From contig RCAB01000309.1 in the NCBI GenBank assembly GCA_003640385.1, positions 1-64,000 of the forward strand: DNA of 64,000 bases. The letters run 5' to 3'. Position 1 is the stretch's first letter, and every line of letters begins with the position of its first letter. Shown here piece after piece: positions 40,463 to 53,284 of this stretch. The position numbers and the translations under genes are program-made. A model generated the notes under the pieces. That model saw only the letters and a list, made by a program, of their open reading frames with translations, was not told where the DNA came from and did no database searches. Source of the DNA: Setaria digitata. Taxonomy: Eukaryota > Nematoda > Chromadorea > Rhabditida > Setariidae.

Positions 40463-42225
40463 ATGTTCACGTTACGGAAACCCTTGTAAAGAATCAGAGT
40501 CTTAATTTCATTAAAAAAGTTTTAAATTCAAATATTCTTGGACATTATAATCTATGCAAATCATATTTCGTAGGAACTGTTCGTTCGTCTTGTTATTAGT
40601 GGAAACTTAATGCGAATATTATATACAAGTGAAATAAAGTATTTATTATAAAATTAAGAGAAAGTTATTGACGTTGGCTGCCATACATGTGTATTTTCAG
40701 CTTGTATCATAATAGTTTCTAGGTAAGGCTATTTGACCCAAACCGGACGCCAAAATGTACGTTGGATTTAATGAAGTTAACAAATTCCCTTGATTTCCCA
40801 TTTCTCATTAAAGAACTGCTTTATGAAAATTTGGTTGCTATGGTAGTGAAGGTATGGGAAATTTCCTCAGAAATATGATAGAAGTACAAAGTTATTGAAA
40901 AGGATTCTGGTTTTAATTCCGGTAACTAAGATTTCTTCCAACTTCATTAGGTTGGGGAGATATTTTTGTTTCAGTATTTTTACTCCTTCATTTCTCGGAC
41001 TCTTTTCATTTGGTCTTTTTCTACCTCCACGCTGGTTGAAATCTTTAATATTGGTTTTTTTTTTTCACTATTTGTCTGAAGAAATTAAATTCCGGACTGT
41101 TTGAAATATTCGCAACCAAACTAATTTTATCTTTCATTCCACTAACATCTATTCGAGTTTTTAGTTTGCAGTCCTAATTTTACCCGGTCCGGGAACGAAA
41201 CTGTTAAAACACGCATTGGTAAAACTAGTGAATCTATCTCCGCTTGAATTAAAGTCTGTAGATTCATTTCACAATGAGAAGAGATCCCATGAGATTCTGG
41301 TATTCGTTTTCGGGAACTAGAACTCCAATCCGACTTCATTCATTATAAAAATGGCGTATAGGCATTCGGAAATAGTAGTTGTGGATGTAAGTAAAGTTGC
41401 CCATTTGTTGCTTTTCCTTATCGGAAAAATCTAATCTACTGGCAGAAGAAATTATCAGTCGTCTGGTTGAGGTGCTGTAGTTGGTTGCAAGAACCGAGAG
41501 AAGTGTATCTGTTATAAAACAGATAGAAACTTCACAGGTCTAACCTTTCATATATCATTAAGGTTCCCAGTCACTTACATGATCGTTGTCATTAGTTGTG
41601 TCGTATGACGTTTGATGAAGCTAATTTCATACTTAAGTTTTATTACGAAGTCCCAAGATATTTAGCAAAACAGTTGTGAAAAAAAAGTAAAACAAATATA
41701 AAACTGACATAAATAAAACACTTTGGCCTGCTCAGTGGTGACTAGTGATATGAGAAAAGAATAATTTGCTAAAGTCAGTATCAATACCTTAATTTAATTA
41801 TTTCTTTCCTGGTCAGTTTGTTTTTCTACTTCATGTATTTGTCGCATTCCTGTTCTGTTTATTATGATTTAATTTACAAAATTTTTTGAATGTTTCGAAA
41901 TTTTAAGATCCCTTTATGGCTTAGTTAACCTTAGAGCAGGATAATAGAGACAAAAAATTTCTAGTTTCTTTTACTTCTGTACAAGAAATATTTCTGATAC
42001 AATGAAATTGTGCTTTCATTTGCGCATATATTAAATTATGCTTATTCCATAGTAGATGTTGCATTTAATAAGAAGTATATTTTCAGTTTGGTTTGATAAG
42101 GTCTAGTTCGCCAAGTCCAGTTATTAGCTTTTTGTAATTCATTTACAGATTGGCCTGAAAATATTGCGTTCGTAACCAGAAGAGGAGACACTTTCCGTCC
42201 ACGAATTACAAAAAAAGGATTCTAG
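40463..42225 (+). CDS. Small protein of unknown family (five-exon model, ends uncertain)
   Basis: The two central exons are well supported. Segment 40723/40728-40851 (LFDPNRTPKCTLDLMKLT, ending V-V-K at G/GTATGG) and segment 41165-41299 (FAVLILPGPGTKLLKHALVK, after TTTTTAG, ending at CTG/GTATTC) are open, phase-compatible and GC-richer than their flanks. In-phase continuation uses 41362-41386 and a last exon 42149-42225 after ATTTACAG (WPENIAFVTRRGDTFRPR, stop TAG). A plausible first exon is 40463-40485 (MFTLRKP). The total is about 127 residues, with no signal peptide or strong membrane segment. An alternative 3' path splices at 42173 (TTC/GTAACC) to a 39-base exon at 42490-42528 (LPRGANKAGLNLP, donor GTGAGT) and then to 42641-42712 (ERLMLRWAAEE). 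I do not recognise the protein. It begins less than 300 bases after the upstream gene's stop codon. Confidence 0.45.
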
Positions 42226-43271
42226 AGAAATAGGTCAGCGGAATTGAAGAATTCTCTTTCCATATTAAAACACAGTTAACTTTTGGAACTCCACTGTTTA
42301 CTGGCAATGGGAAATTTGTTATGAGACTAAGGGTGGTTGATTATATGACATAAATCAGCTAATGATTCAGGTCTATCAAGTATTTTGGTACTACTTTGCC
42401 CATGCCTTGACTCCAAGGCAGGTCAAGTATAGAACCTCACTAACCATTTATGACTAAAATTTTTGCTTGCTAATGAACAGTTTTTGCAGTTACCGAGAGG
42501 GGCAAATAAAGCTGGCTTGAATTTACCGGTGAGTTGATGAATCAGAGAGTCTGTATACTGTTCCTGGAAGAGGTGGACCATTTTTTATGTGCGAAAATCA
42601 TAAACGATCAAAATCTCAATAAACTGCTAACGACTGGGAGCTAAATATGACAATAAAACTAGAAAAAGACCATTTGAATGAACGACTTATGCTTCGTTGG
42701 GCTGCAGAGGAGGTACAAGTCCTCATGAATTTTAGCAAAATATTTCATTCTATCCTTGGTTTCACATATATTTGTCTGAAAGTGCTAACTAACTGCAAAA
42801 AAAAAAAGAAAAAAAAAAAGGAATAATGTCCATTCCATCATTTCTGTACAGGACTATGTTTGATAAACAATATTTACCTGTAATACGGTCTTTCATTAAA
42901 GGCAGCTTAATCGAGGGAAGTGATATGAGGAAATTTTTTCGATAACAGAGCTCTTTATGCAATAAATACATCCAATATTGAAATATCGCGACTTATTAGA
43001 AAATGAAACTCTGTAACAGTCCATATTTCTATACAGTTTAAATAAACTGAACAAAGTTAGAAATAAAAGTTTAAGTAATTCACATCACAGAGTTTAGTAG
43101 AGCTATTGTATTATAGGTTACGTTAGCGAAATGTAAGTAAGCAGCGAAGGTGCTACAGTGCCTAACTGATGGAGAAAGGCTCTGCAAAAGAAAGACATCG
43201 GGAAATTAAACAGTAACGAATTTTAAAATCAATTCAAGAACTGACATATATTTATAGAGAATTTACAGATT
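42226..43271. other. Spacer between convergent genes, with exon-like pieces
   Basis: This lies between the plus-strand small gene and the minus-strand lysozyme. Apart from the exon-like segments 42490-42528 and 42641-42712, described with the upstream gene, only AT-rich sequence with a poly-A run at 42797-42821 is seen. Confidence 0.4.
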
Positions 43272-44859
43272 TTAACAATGTGGACACTTCTGTTTTACAA
43301 CATTCCAGTAGGGTAATGTGTCCTTCGAGCGGCAACCATTGGCACCACCATCATGAATTCTTGCTAGGGTTTCGCATTCGCTTTTCCCGTAGCATTTCAC
43401 TTTATAACGATTGCTTAGTCGCTGAAATTCAGAAATAGCAATTACTTAGAATTTTTATGTCCAATTTAAAGTGATCAAAATGTTGTTAACAAACTAGCAG
43501 TAATGAATTCTATTAATAAAGTAGAAGTGATTATAAGGGGTGCGAAATGAGACTTATGGGTAAAATGAAGTTGGTATAAGGAAGCGACAGAATCAACCTA
43601 ATTCGCATAATATTTTATTTAGTGATGACTAAAATCTAATGACGTGAAATAAGTCCAGGAATTTTCCAAAGATATAATCCATAAATTTTTTAGGGATTGT
43701 TTTAGTATTTAATCTGTGTAAATTAAACACTAAAGTGGCCAGAACATGATTTAAATTATTTTTGGGATAATTAAAAAAAAAATAGAGAATGCATTGTTCT
43801 GTAAAGATCGGGAAAATTAGATGGACTTGATTATCTGAATTTAGTAGCTTTTTTTTTCCAAGTGATTATTAAAACGAATTCGGCGCCTACAAATATGATT
43901 CCAGAAAATCTTTATTCAGAAGTTTGAAGGAAATCGAACTACCCGTAGACATTCTTGAGAGCATTCATAATTTTCAGCACACGTCAACCAGGCTTCCTCG
44001 TCATCCTGATCATCTTCTTTACCCGGTTGATAGCATTGCTGTAATTTGAATTATCAACCCTTTGTCCTAGCTCCGACTACCTACTTCTGTACTTGTGAAA
44101 AAAGTCGCTTAACCTAACAGAAGTTACCATTCTTTGTTCTTTTTTAACATAAGTATTAATATTTTCAAGAATGGCATTAAAAAAGGAAAGGGAAATCATG
44201 TGTCATGCGTAACAGATCCGTAACAGAAAAGTATGGAAATGCTTCGAAAACAACGTCTAACCTTTTTTCACTTCTACCACTTAAACTGATATTTTAAACT
44301 TTCGGTAAATGATGCAGTCTTAATGTCTGTTGTTTGAAAATAGGTTAAGGAGAAAGTCTTGAGTAAAGAAATGACAGTTTTTCAGTTGAGACAAGCACTC
44401 ATACTTTGTAGTGATAGATGTTGAGTCGGAAGTAGCCACATCCATACCTTCCATGAATGTCCTCATTGCAACCTTTTGGAACACATCCTGAATCTGCTTC
44501 ACACATTGCTCGCATACAATCATTCAGAAATTCCACTAAAGTTCTTAGGAATCTAAGTAGCAAACTTTCAGATATTTTTTATTAAATTTTCATTTAAATT
44601 TAAGTTTTTTAGGACAATACATAAAATTTGCAGTTTGAGAAATTAATGCATATTTTCCTTAAATAATCATTAAACTGAATTTTATCAAATAACTAAGGAT
44701 TGAACTGTGAATTCCGAACATGTTTTGATTGAGCTGTCAAAACATATTTATGAAAGTGCTTTACAGCAAATAAAACGCTAACTAACCTTGTGGAAATATG
44801 TGCAACGAATTTGACTGGAAAAGGATCGCGAGGCAGATTAAAATCAGAATAATTAGCAT
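43272..44859 (-). CDS. Secreted invertebrate-type (i-type, destabilase) lysozyme
   Basis: Four exons (44859-44787, 44535-44405, 44038-43943, 43421-43272) with matching phases give 149 residues. Residues 1-18 are a signal peptide (MLIILILICLAILFQSNS). The mature part has the family pattern: C-x4-CEADSGCVPKGC, CGYFRLNIYHY, WLTCAENYECSQEC, a Cys-rich middle, ARIHDGGANGC, YWNVV, and a C-terminal CPHC. i-type lysozymes cleave bacterial peptidoglycan outside the cell, and nematodes use them in digestion and defence. Family members usually have a catalytic Glu in an ESGC motif and an Asp about 11 residues later. Here the first position is Asp39 (ADSGC, with Glu37 two residues before) and the second, Asp50 (CNED), is kept. 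An acidic run (EDDQDDEEA, about 76-84) sits before the conserved Trp and is not typical in my recollection. Activity is therefore uncertain. Confidence 0.88.
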
Positions 44860-45254
44860 TGTTTTGTTGGATATGTGTGTCGGAGATTAAATTACAGGGC
44901 TGGCCATTATTGAAAATTGAAAAAATGCCTTAAAAACAAGCCTAAGGAACATAGAAGAGCGAGCGACAGCTAGGCTTTTAATTAATGTTACATCAGTATT
45001 AACAAGGTACCTGTGGGCCGGACCAACATCTCTACAACTTTAACTTTTGAAAATGCTGGAACAGACATACTGTTTCTGCCAGCATTAAATGATAATGAAT
45101 TGAAAGGTTAAATTAACGAAAATGTCTTGATACTCTCAGCTCCTGGTTACATCTAGAATCAGAACAATAAAGATTCACAACTCAACTTAGAATATCTGCG
45201 AGCCATACAGATTCCGCGTTCTACCCAACACTCTGATTCCGACGGTGTTTGTAG

Positions 45255-46393
45255 ATGGTAGTGACAGTCAACGGTGATAATAGTAGAACATACGCCCTCT
45301 CTAATTCTCTGGTCCTCCTTTTTAGACCTTTTCCCTGCACAAAAAGTTAATTTTTTAAAGTATAAAATTCCTCCGAACTTATCAGATGAAATGCCACTTT
45401 TCCTTGGAGCAATTAAAATTCCTGTTTGGCCTGCTTTCCTGATTATAGTAGTTCTCCGAAGTTACTCCTGAATAGAAAAAAGAATACTAGTACCAGTTAT
45501 ACAGTGCTATTTCCATGCCACGTTCAGAAACAGCGTAAGAGCAAAGTGAGAAATCGCAGTTTTGGAAGGAATGAAGTTTCTAGGCAAAACAGTAGAATAC
45601 AAAATGAGCGTAGGTATGAATGATATGGCTGAGCAGCCGATGTTTCTAACACGATTTATGATTTATGGAAGTTATCAGATGATGCGAATAGCGTGATAAT
45701 GAGGTGAGTGATAGGAATATCATGGAGTTTGCTGAAACTTGATGTTCGGATTTCTATTACGATTAAACAATCCTACTTTTTAAAAATCTTTTTTTCTTAA
45801 AATAATTCGAAGGATTTTCTTCGTCTTTTTCTTCCACAAAATCGGTAATTGTTTTTCCTCTACGTATCCAAATTGATTCGTTTGTTGGATTAATTTGACG
45901 AAATTAATAAGTGGTTAGAAGATGTCTTTGTGAAATAATTGTCGGTTTAAAGGAAGGAGTACAAACCAAAATTTTGTTAGGATTGCTTACTATTAGTAAC
46001 TCCTTAATTACTGAAACACAATTTGGAATCTTCGATTAATTTACATCTTTATTCACTGTGCTACGGATAGCAATCCAATTTTCTATTTTTTCGAGATGTC
46101 GAAGTATTCACTGTCAACAAGTGCTGAATAAATAAAAGATATAAATCAAAATCACATCCTAAGCATATTTGGTGCTATTTACAGATAACTTTGTTAACTG
46201 GACCCACTTTTATTTGGCGAGTGTCCCATACTATTGGAGTACACTTCCATCAAGAGAAGCAAGATATAAAAGAAGAGAAAGTTGTTTTATGCTCAAGAGT
46301 TTATCGCTGGGTAAATTGAAATTTGAAGTGAGACGGAATCTCAAAATGTTTCATTTTATCAACGGTTTGGCAGTCCCTCAAAATAAACTATGA
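45255..46393 (+). CDS. Hypothetical basic protein (weak four-exon model)
   Basis: Exons 45255-45273, 45326-45359, 45449-45609 and 46185-46393 join in phase to about 140 residues. The ATG follows TTTGTAG directly, and donors include AAA/GTATAA and GAGC/GTAGGT. The product is rich in Lys, Arg, Ser and Asn in the middle (QKQRKSKVRNRSFGRNEVS) and ends VPQNKL-stop. No domain, signal peptide or membrane segment is clear. An alternative reading stays in one frame through 45326-45471 and ends LIIVVLRSYS. The gene would be divergent from the lysozyme, about 400 bases apart. Confidence 0.3.
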
Positions 46394-47580
46394 ATAATTC
46401 GTATAGAGAAATGATGAAAAAATTCAGAGATGGATGGATACGTCAGCATAATCAGCTGGTAAATCTACTCAGAACAAACAACAAACAATTGCAAAAATTT
46501 ACTTCTATCATTATAACAATTCCAGTATATTTATTTACTCACTGATTTCAGTAGTGGTATCATGCAGAATCTGTAGAACTACTTCAAAGAACCCATTATG
46601 TAATTGTACTAGTACTAGTCTGTTTATCTTTCTACTGTATTTTTGACATTGCCTAACTGAAACCATTGCTACACTCGATAAGTTGTCTACGTTGAAATTT
46701 GTATGAAGAATCCGACATTTTCTAGATATTAGTAAGAAGTAGTTTCAGTTAGACTGAAGAAAGTAGTAATTATCAGACAATGCGGATTAATAGATTCGTA
46801 TTAGGTCTAAGATTGTGAGAGATTTTCGACTTCATATCCTGATATATACTCCAGAACAGAAGAAGAAAGAACAGTGAAAAAACTTGATTACATATCGCCC
46901 ATTTCTAAAAGGTCGAGAGTACTTCTTCCTTTAAACTTGCTTCTAAATTTATATCACCTATTGCTATCATCACATTCAAGTTTTGACAGCACTGATTTCG
47001 AGTTTAAGTATGATTCCAATATTCAATTAGATAATATAAGTATTGTATAAATACTTTATAATATCACGTGTAGTGGAATAAATGACTTTTAAAGTAGTGG
47101 AATAACAATAATTATTACAAGCGTACCAACTTTACGAATCATGAGTATTACTAAACAACCCACAATATAAAATGTACAAATTTAAGTCGTTTTGAAGTTA
47201 ACTTCATTTTTAGAAATTGAAGTAGTTTTGCACTTTAAAGAGCTTAACTGAGTAAGTTAATCACATAAAATTTTATAAATTGTCAATATGCATCAATTCA
47301 ATATTCCAAGCATTTTCTAATTTATGTTAAATTACAAGTTGGCAAACAAAGCGAAGCACAGTTCAACATAGATGATGATACTTATCCCTCCACTTAATTC
47401 GGTCACGGTAACTTAGGCAATATTAGCAAATTTATAGACACACACACACGAGCTGTCTAAGAAACTGAAATTCTAAGTTGACAAAGGCGTTTGTTGTTTT
47501 TGATGAACCAAATATTATTTAGAAGAAATTTGATATCCCAACCACTTGCATTAGTAATTACAAATTAGTTTGAATTTTGA

Positions 47581-47917
47581 ATGGATCAGTGGGGATGGAC
47601 CCCAGAACGCCACACTTTTCCAGAAGTTCCTGAATTGATTTTCCAAATTTTCACTTTGGGCTAAATGTGTTAAGCTGAAAAAAGATGCAGAAATGAAGGT
47701 AGAGATTTGGGATCCTTTGCAGTATTCCACTGTTCTTAAGCTTTCGTTACATGCAACTAATCAACTTAATGCGTTAAAGTATCAACCACACCACTTCCTC
47801 AAAAGTGCTATCCTCGTAGAGGACAGAAATTTGGAAAGCCAAAGTTACTTACTTCTTCGTCTAGGTGCATGTTATATAGATATAATTAATCTTGTTCGGA
47901 AGCATAATACAGTTTGA
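47581..47917 (+). CDS. Hypothetical short protein (very weak two-exon model)
   Basis: An ATG at 47581 opens MDQWGWTPERHTFPE up to a possible donor at 47625. Segment 47699-47917, after GAAATGAAG, continues in phase for 72 codons (VEIWDPLQYSTVLKL...) to a TGA stop. The 73-base intron has a poor acceptor. No family is recognised. The second segment alone could be chance. Confidence 0.2.
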
Positions 47918-50525
47918 ATACCCCTTTTTTTCCACGTCCTTCCTTACCTTTCATTACCCTAGCAGAGCATAAAAATTCAGCATTCAGCTCAGCTGGTATT
48001 TTAATAAATTAAATTAATTAATTACATATGCACCAAACTTCTCTGACCATCATTCGTGATTTATATTTATATTAGAAATTTGATTAACTTCAATTTGTTT
48101 AACTTTATGTAGCATGCCACAACTTCTTTTGCTGTACAGTTCCAGCGTTTATCCATTTTTCTAACTTGACTTTTTGAAACATTCTTATCGGTAGCTGTCA
48201 CTTTCTACTAACAATTTTTTATACCTCTCTTTCTATTTTAAATCTTTTAATCAAATTAAAGCTTGCAATCGTTGCTAGATGAAATGCAGATAACAATCGT
48301 TAATATGAATTAAAATTTTTCTCTGAAACTTATCAAGATTACTCCACGACTTTTTTTTTCAAAACATAATTATCTCACTGTTTGGTACTATAAAGGTGGA
48401 TTTTATGATTTGTATTGTAAATAATTGAGCTTATTTTGGACCACTGCTTCATTTATTTGTTTAAGTTACTATGGGAGTAAACCTTGAAGAATATATGTAG
48501 TAATTTAGCAGCTCTTACAATAAATTCATATTAAAAATGTTTTTTGATCGAAGTGATTACTTCGCAACAAGGCATATGTTCATCGCTGTTTGAGCCATGT
48601 AGAGTCCTGATACCTCATAAATTAAATAAGTAAATAAAAAAAAGTTCAAAATAATTGTTTACACTGCAAATCAGAAGAAAATCGTTTTTATAGTACCAAA
48701 TTCAATGTATTGGCTAATAAGTTGATTTTTGCAAGGCTAAATTTAGATGTCATTATTGGTTCCTGCAACAAAAATTAAAAATCAACCATATACAGAGTTA
48801 AATGAGTGGAATTGCATGAATGTGGATTTGAGAAGCTGGTACAAATCTTTCATGCTGTAACTGTTACAAAGGAAGCACGAAGGCTCATTCCAGAAACCAT
48901 TTAATGCATTCGATTTATTAAATGAATCCGCGAAACATGTTTTCTTTTGTTTTTAGAAAATTTAAGACTACCATATTTGCAAAAACATTCTTTTTCATTC
49001 ATTTTTGTTGGTATATAGAGATAAATCTACACTATAAGTCATGAAAAATTGTCGTTAATTTTTGATGACAGCAATTTCACCACGTATTCACATACGCACC
49101 TTAGAACTCCAGCTAAGCTGTTGAGCTTCGTAAAGGCGAAGAAAATATTTCTCCATCCTAGATGAATAATAATGAAATTAGAGAGGCTCAAAATTATGCA
49201 TTCGAATTTTTGCTGTGAATATTTTGAATTTTAAAAGCAAATGGTAAAGTCGACCAGCACCGAAAGAGCAGGGATCCAGACCAATTCTGCTACCTTCTTG
49301 TACTACTTGACCGCAATAATCATGCTGAAAGAATCTAGTTTAAATTTTTTGTGAACTGAATGAAATATTTGGGATGACGAATATGCAAAACACCAATGGA
49401 ACGCATCACTTCAAAGAGGAGTCAATAACGATCGTTGCTATTTTTTTTCAGAAGCAATGTTCCTTTTCCAGGCACCAGCATTTGGCTGTTTAAGTTAAAT
49501 AACTTCGTAGTTGTTCATGGCTCCAAAGCAACAACTGTTTTCAGGCTCATTTGAATTGTGGTGAAAGAATGGTGCAGTGGTCTAATTCTAGTATTTGGCC
49601 ACAAAAACGTCCTCTTCTTACTGTTTTGATTTATTGACTTTCTTATGCTTTCATGTAAATGTATAAGACAAAATTAGTCTCATATTGCACTTAATTCTTC
49701 ACATAATTTTTGATAAAGATATGAAATGGAAGAAGAGACATCTTGTAAGGCAGGGATATTTTAAAAATTTAACGAAATTGTAGTAAAAATAGATACAAAA
49801 AAAATCATTAAAAATCATTACAAATGGGAGATACAGTTGCAAACCCAATCCTGACTGATTTTAGTACTTTTCTAGGCTTTGACTTCAATAATTTCACCAT
49901 CCATATACAATCAAATCGAAATGATTAAGTCGGAACGAAAAATTCTGAAGTGTTTGCAATCTTAAGTCTATGAAATTCTAGTTAACCATCTATGCATGAT
50001 ATGAAAAATGACGAGATATCAATTTTTTTTAGATACATTAGCAGTTTGACGTGTAACACTTCCGTAATTCTACAGATGGAACAATAAAAATGTCCAACCT
50101 GGGATCTGCACTGTAATATATGACATTCGAAATCATAATCCTGCAATAGAATTCCTCCTGAATTTAAAGCTCCGAATTTCAAAAAGCATCATGACCCCTA
50201 GTGAACTCTTCTGAAATTCGTTAAGGCTCTGGTTATGCTCCATGCTACTTGACATGTAAGTTACGGGTTTTGCAAATTTTTATATATTTCCTACACGAGT
50301 TAATACGAAGTCCATATTGTTTTACAAACAAAGAGAAAAAGATGAAATGATGAAACGGAACGCAGATAGTCTCTGTATGGACGTACATTTCATATACTTT
50401 GCCTATCGAGAAAATACTAGACCCTACTTTTTTATTCCCAAATCATTTATGAATAAAAAGAAAGAAAAGAAAAAACGAACAGAATCAAAATAAATCCAGT
50501 AAAACTGTTCACGGGAAGAATTTTA
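47918..50525. other. Intergenic, no gene seen
   Basis: AT-rich DNA with short open frames only. A 67-codon minus frame at 50182-49982 contains no recognisable motif and has no splice support. Confidence 0.5.
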
Positions 50526-52673
50526 CTAAGTACTGATTTCCAGGAACGTGGCATATTGAATGAGCTTATTAATATCAACTGCATCTTTCATCATTCCACA
50601 CGTTTCTTTGGTGGATGCTTCAACGACAGGACCATAAGGTGAAGCATTCAATTTTTTAATTTTGCGCATTAACTGAGATGTCATTTTTGGGATCACATAA
50701 CCATCCTCCAGTACCCAACCTACTCGAGCCAGAATCTGCAACTTGAAATGACATGAAATGGAGCGAACAAAATAAAGAACATGGAATGATGGCCTCAATT
50801 TTACAAACACGGTACCCATGAAAACACGCATATAAAGTTCTGCTGGATTTGATGTATACTTGTGATGTTTCAGACTCGCTGATTTCTAGAAAATTTTTAT
50901 TTTTACTTAAATGATTTTCCTACTAAAGACTACTGCGAATGGTGTCTCAAAATGATAAATAATAATTTATCAAATTTATTTGCATATCAACAACCTTCTG
51001 TAATTCATTATTTGCTTCAGCATCAAACATTTCAGCTAATTTCTTCGCTTCAATATTAATATAGGTATGTTCAACCTTTCGTAATACTGATAAAATAATT
51101 CTTTTATGCACTTCCATAATCAAATCTCTGAAAAAAATCAGTGAGCAAAATTTACAATTGAAGAAAGAAATTAACTGTACCATTTTCTTGCTTTTCGATA
51201 TAAATTTAAAAATTAGGAAGCAATCTTCAAGCATATTATTAATCCTCATTTTAGAATAAATTCCTTAAAATGCTCAATTATATGAAGAAAACCATACCTG
51301 ACTGGATTATCAAAATGTGAATTCTTGATCAGACGAACAGCAGCTCCAGTATCACCGTCTTCCAGATGATGACAAATGAGCATGAGTGTATTCAAGTGAA
51401 CATTTGTTACCGATGCTTCAGCACGAAGACGGCACTGACGAGCCTGGAAGTACATCAAGGATCAGAAATCATATATAAATATTACAAACATTAGCAAACC
51501 GGAGGCATTCTGTTATACCATTTATTCTACGTCCCTAGTTTTAGATGTTACGAAGCAAAAAATCAAAAGTGATATTTTAAGCATAAAATTAAAAAAAAGA
51601 GTAAACTCATACTACAGTCAAAAAAAAAAACTACAAACTTTTGCCCAGTCTTCCTTCATCATATAAAAAATTAGCAAATGTGAGAAAAATTCAACATCAA
51701 CTTCACGTTCATTGGGTTGGATTTCACGTTGCTCGAATGCTTGCAATCTTGAAGTGAGCGATGAAGGTGCCTGAACAGTAAAATAAATTCATTACTAGGA
51801 TTAGGTTACTGTGGTAAACACTATCAAAAAATAACAGCAAAAACAAAATCTCCAGTATAAATTATTTCTTCACGTTTTTCCAACTCTCCAAATCTGGCGT
51901 TACATAAAAGCTTAATTTTGCTAGATATTAATGTAATGGAAATGTAAAATGAGATTTGTCACCACTGTAATTTATGACAAAAAATTAACAATCAGACACG
52001 TCAACTACTGGAGCACAGCTCGGCAATTTAGAAAAAAGAGATTCAAGATGGCTAAAACAAAATGCAATGTTCAGCAAAAGGTTTCATGAAAAATGTCGAA
52101 AACGATGGCTTCGGCTTTTTAGAACCTATTTTAGTGGAAGTTTGGTGGAGGAGATACCTTTATAACAACTATATAGTTCAAAACTGAAAGTGAAGTTGAA
52201 GAAAACATACATATAAATAATAGTAAAACCTAATATTTGCGATCTTTATTTTGAATACCACGCAACTTCATCCACGCACGAAAGTTATATTTTAAAGAAT
52301 TAATTAAAAACAATACTTACAATGAATGAAACATTGTCAATGCCAGTAGAGTGACACGTCATTAAGAAGGATGGCACGGGAAGGCTATCTTCGGCATCCA
52401 TATGTAAATTCCCGTCTGGAATAAAAAACCAAAGTAGTGTTGAAATAAATTCCAGTTAATATTCCTTTCTTTCAAATTGTAGTTAAATATGATAATGCGC
52501 ACGCTAACTAGAGGGTTTAAAACCAGTTGCTCATTGGCCTGATGAATATTGTAACACTTTTGTTAAAACAAACAAGGTTCACCGTTTTCTGGGACAACAG
52601 CAGAAACTACAGATCCTCCAACGGGTTCACATAAACTGCTTAGACCCTGTGAAATATCAGGAACCTCAGACAT
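50526..52673 (-). CDS. COP9 signalosome subunit 8-like PCI-family protein (CSN8/PSD8/eIF3k family)
   Basis: Six exons (52673-52583, 52415-52321, 51770-51639, 51443-51298, 51127-50995, 50735-50526), all phase-consistent, give 268 residues. From about residue 70 the order of features follows CSN8: L..RLQAFEQREI, then FFSHLLIFYMMKEDWAKAR (helical repeat), a helical PCI segment (IEAKKLAEMFDAEANNELQK), the GWVLEDGYVIP strand-turn, and a C-terminal LIQYATFLE helix. CSN8 is the smallest subunit of the nuclear/cytosolic complex that removes Nedd8 from cullins. Proteasome Rpn12 and eIF3k belong to the same Pfam family. The N-terminal spacing fits CSN8 best, but the sibling families cannot be excluded. 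The first 60 residues, acidic and Ser-rich, are an extension compared with the 209-residue human protein. The ATG lies three bases after a TTTTTCAG acceptor. Confidence 0.65.
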
Positions 52674-52676
52674 TTA

Positions 52677-52690
52677 CTGAAAAAGAAAAG
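52677..52690 (-). promoter_or_regulatory. Splice acceptor three bases before the CSN8-like start codon
   Basis: On the minus strand: CTTTTTCAG, then TAA, then the ATG at 52673. This is the canonical nematode acceptor and a good candidate spliced-leader site. Confidence 0.45.
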
Positions 52691-52998
52691 ATAATATACT
52701 AATAGTTTTCTAAGTACGAATTTATAATCAAAAGGGAAGAAGACTCAAGGCTGAAAACTGAATACTAACGTGAAACAACAATAAAATTGCAGTGGGAGTA
52801 AAAGAAAAGGAACTGAAATATGCTACTTTACAAAATATTGTAACAGATAAAGGAACTGGCATCAACTACAGGAATTTATAGATTAAGAAATGAAGTCAGA
52901 CCCATATGTCATGGCCGCTTTGTATTGTTTATTTCGAACTAATGTAGATTCCCTTAAAATGCGAATATAAAGGAAGACATACAGATTTCACTAAAAAT

Positions 52999-53048
52999 CG
53001 CCATATATTCTACGTATATATATATATATATACGTAGAATATATGGCG
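52999..53048. repeat. Perfect 50-bp palindrome with a (TA)n centre
   Basis: The left arm CGCCATATATTCTACGTA is the exact reverse complement of the right arm TACGTAGAATATATGGCG, with only alternating TA between them. Confidence 0.9.
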
Positions 53049-53096
53049 TAGAATATATATACATATATCCTGAAGTTCAAAATTTTTTTTAAGGAT

Positions 53097-53235
53097 ATGT
53101 TGATAAAATCCTAAAGTTTATATATATATATATATAAACGTTTATATATATATATATATATAAAAGTTTATATATATATATAGTTTATATATATATATAA
53201 ACTATATATATATAAACTGTATATATATATATATA

Positions 53236-53284
<49 letters not shown>

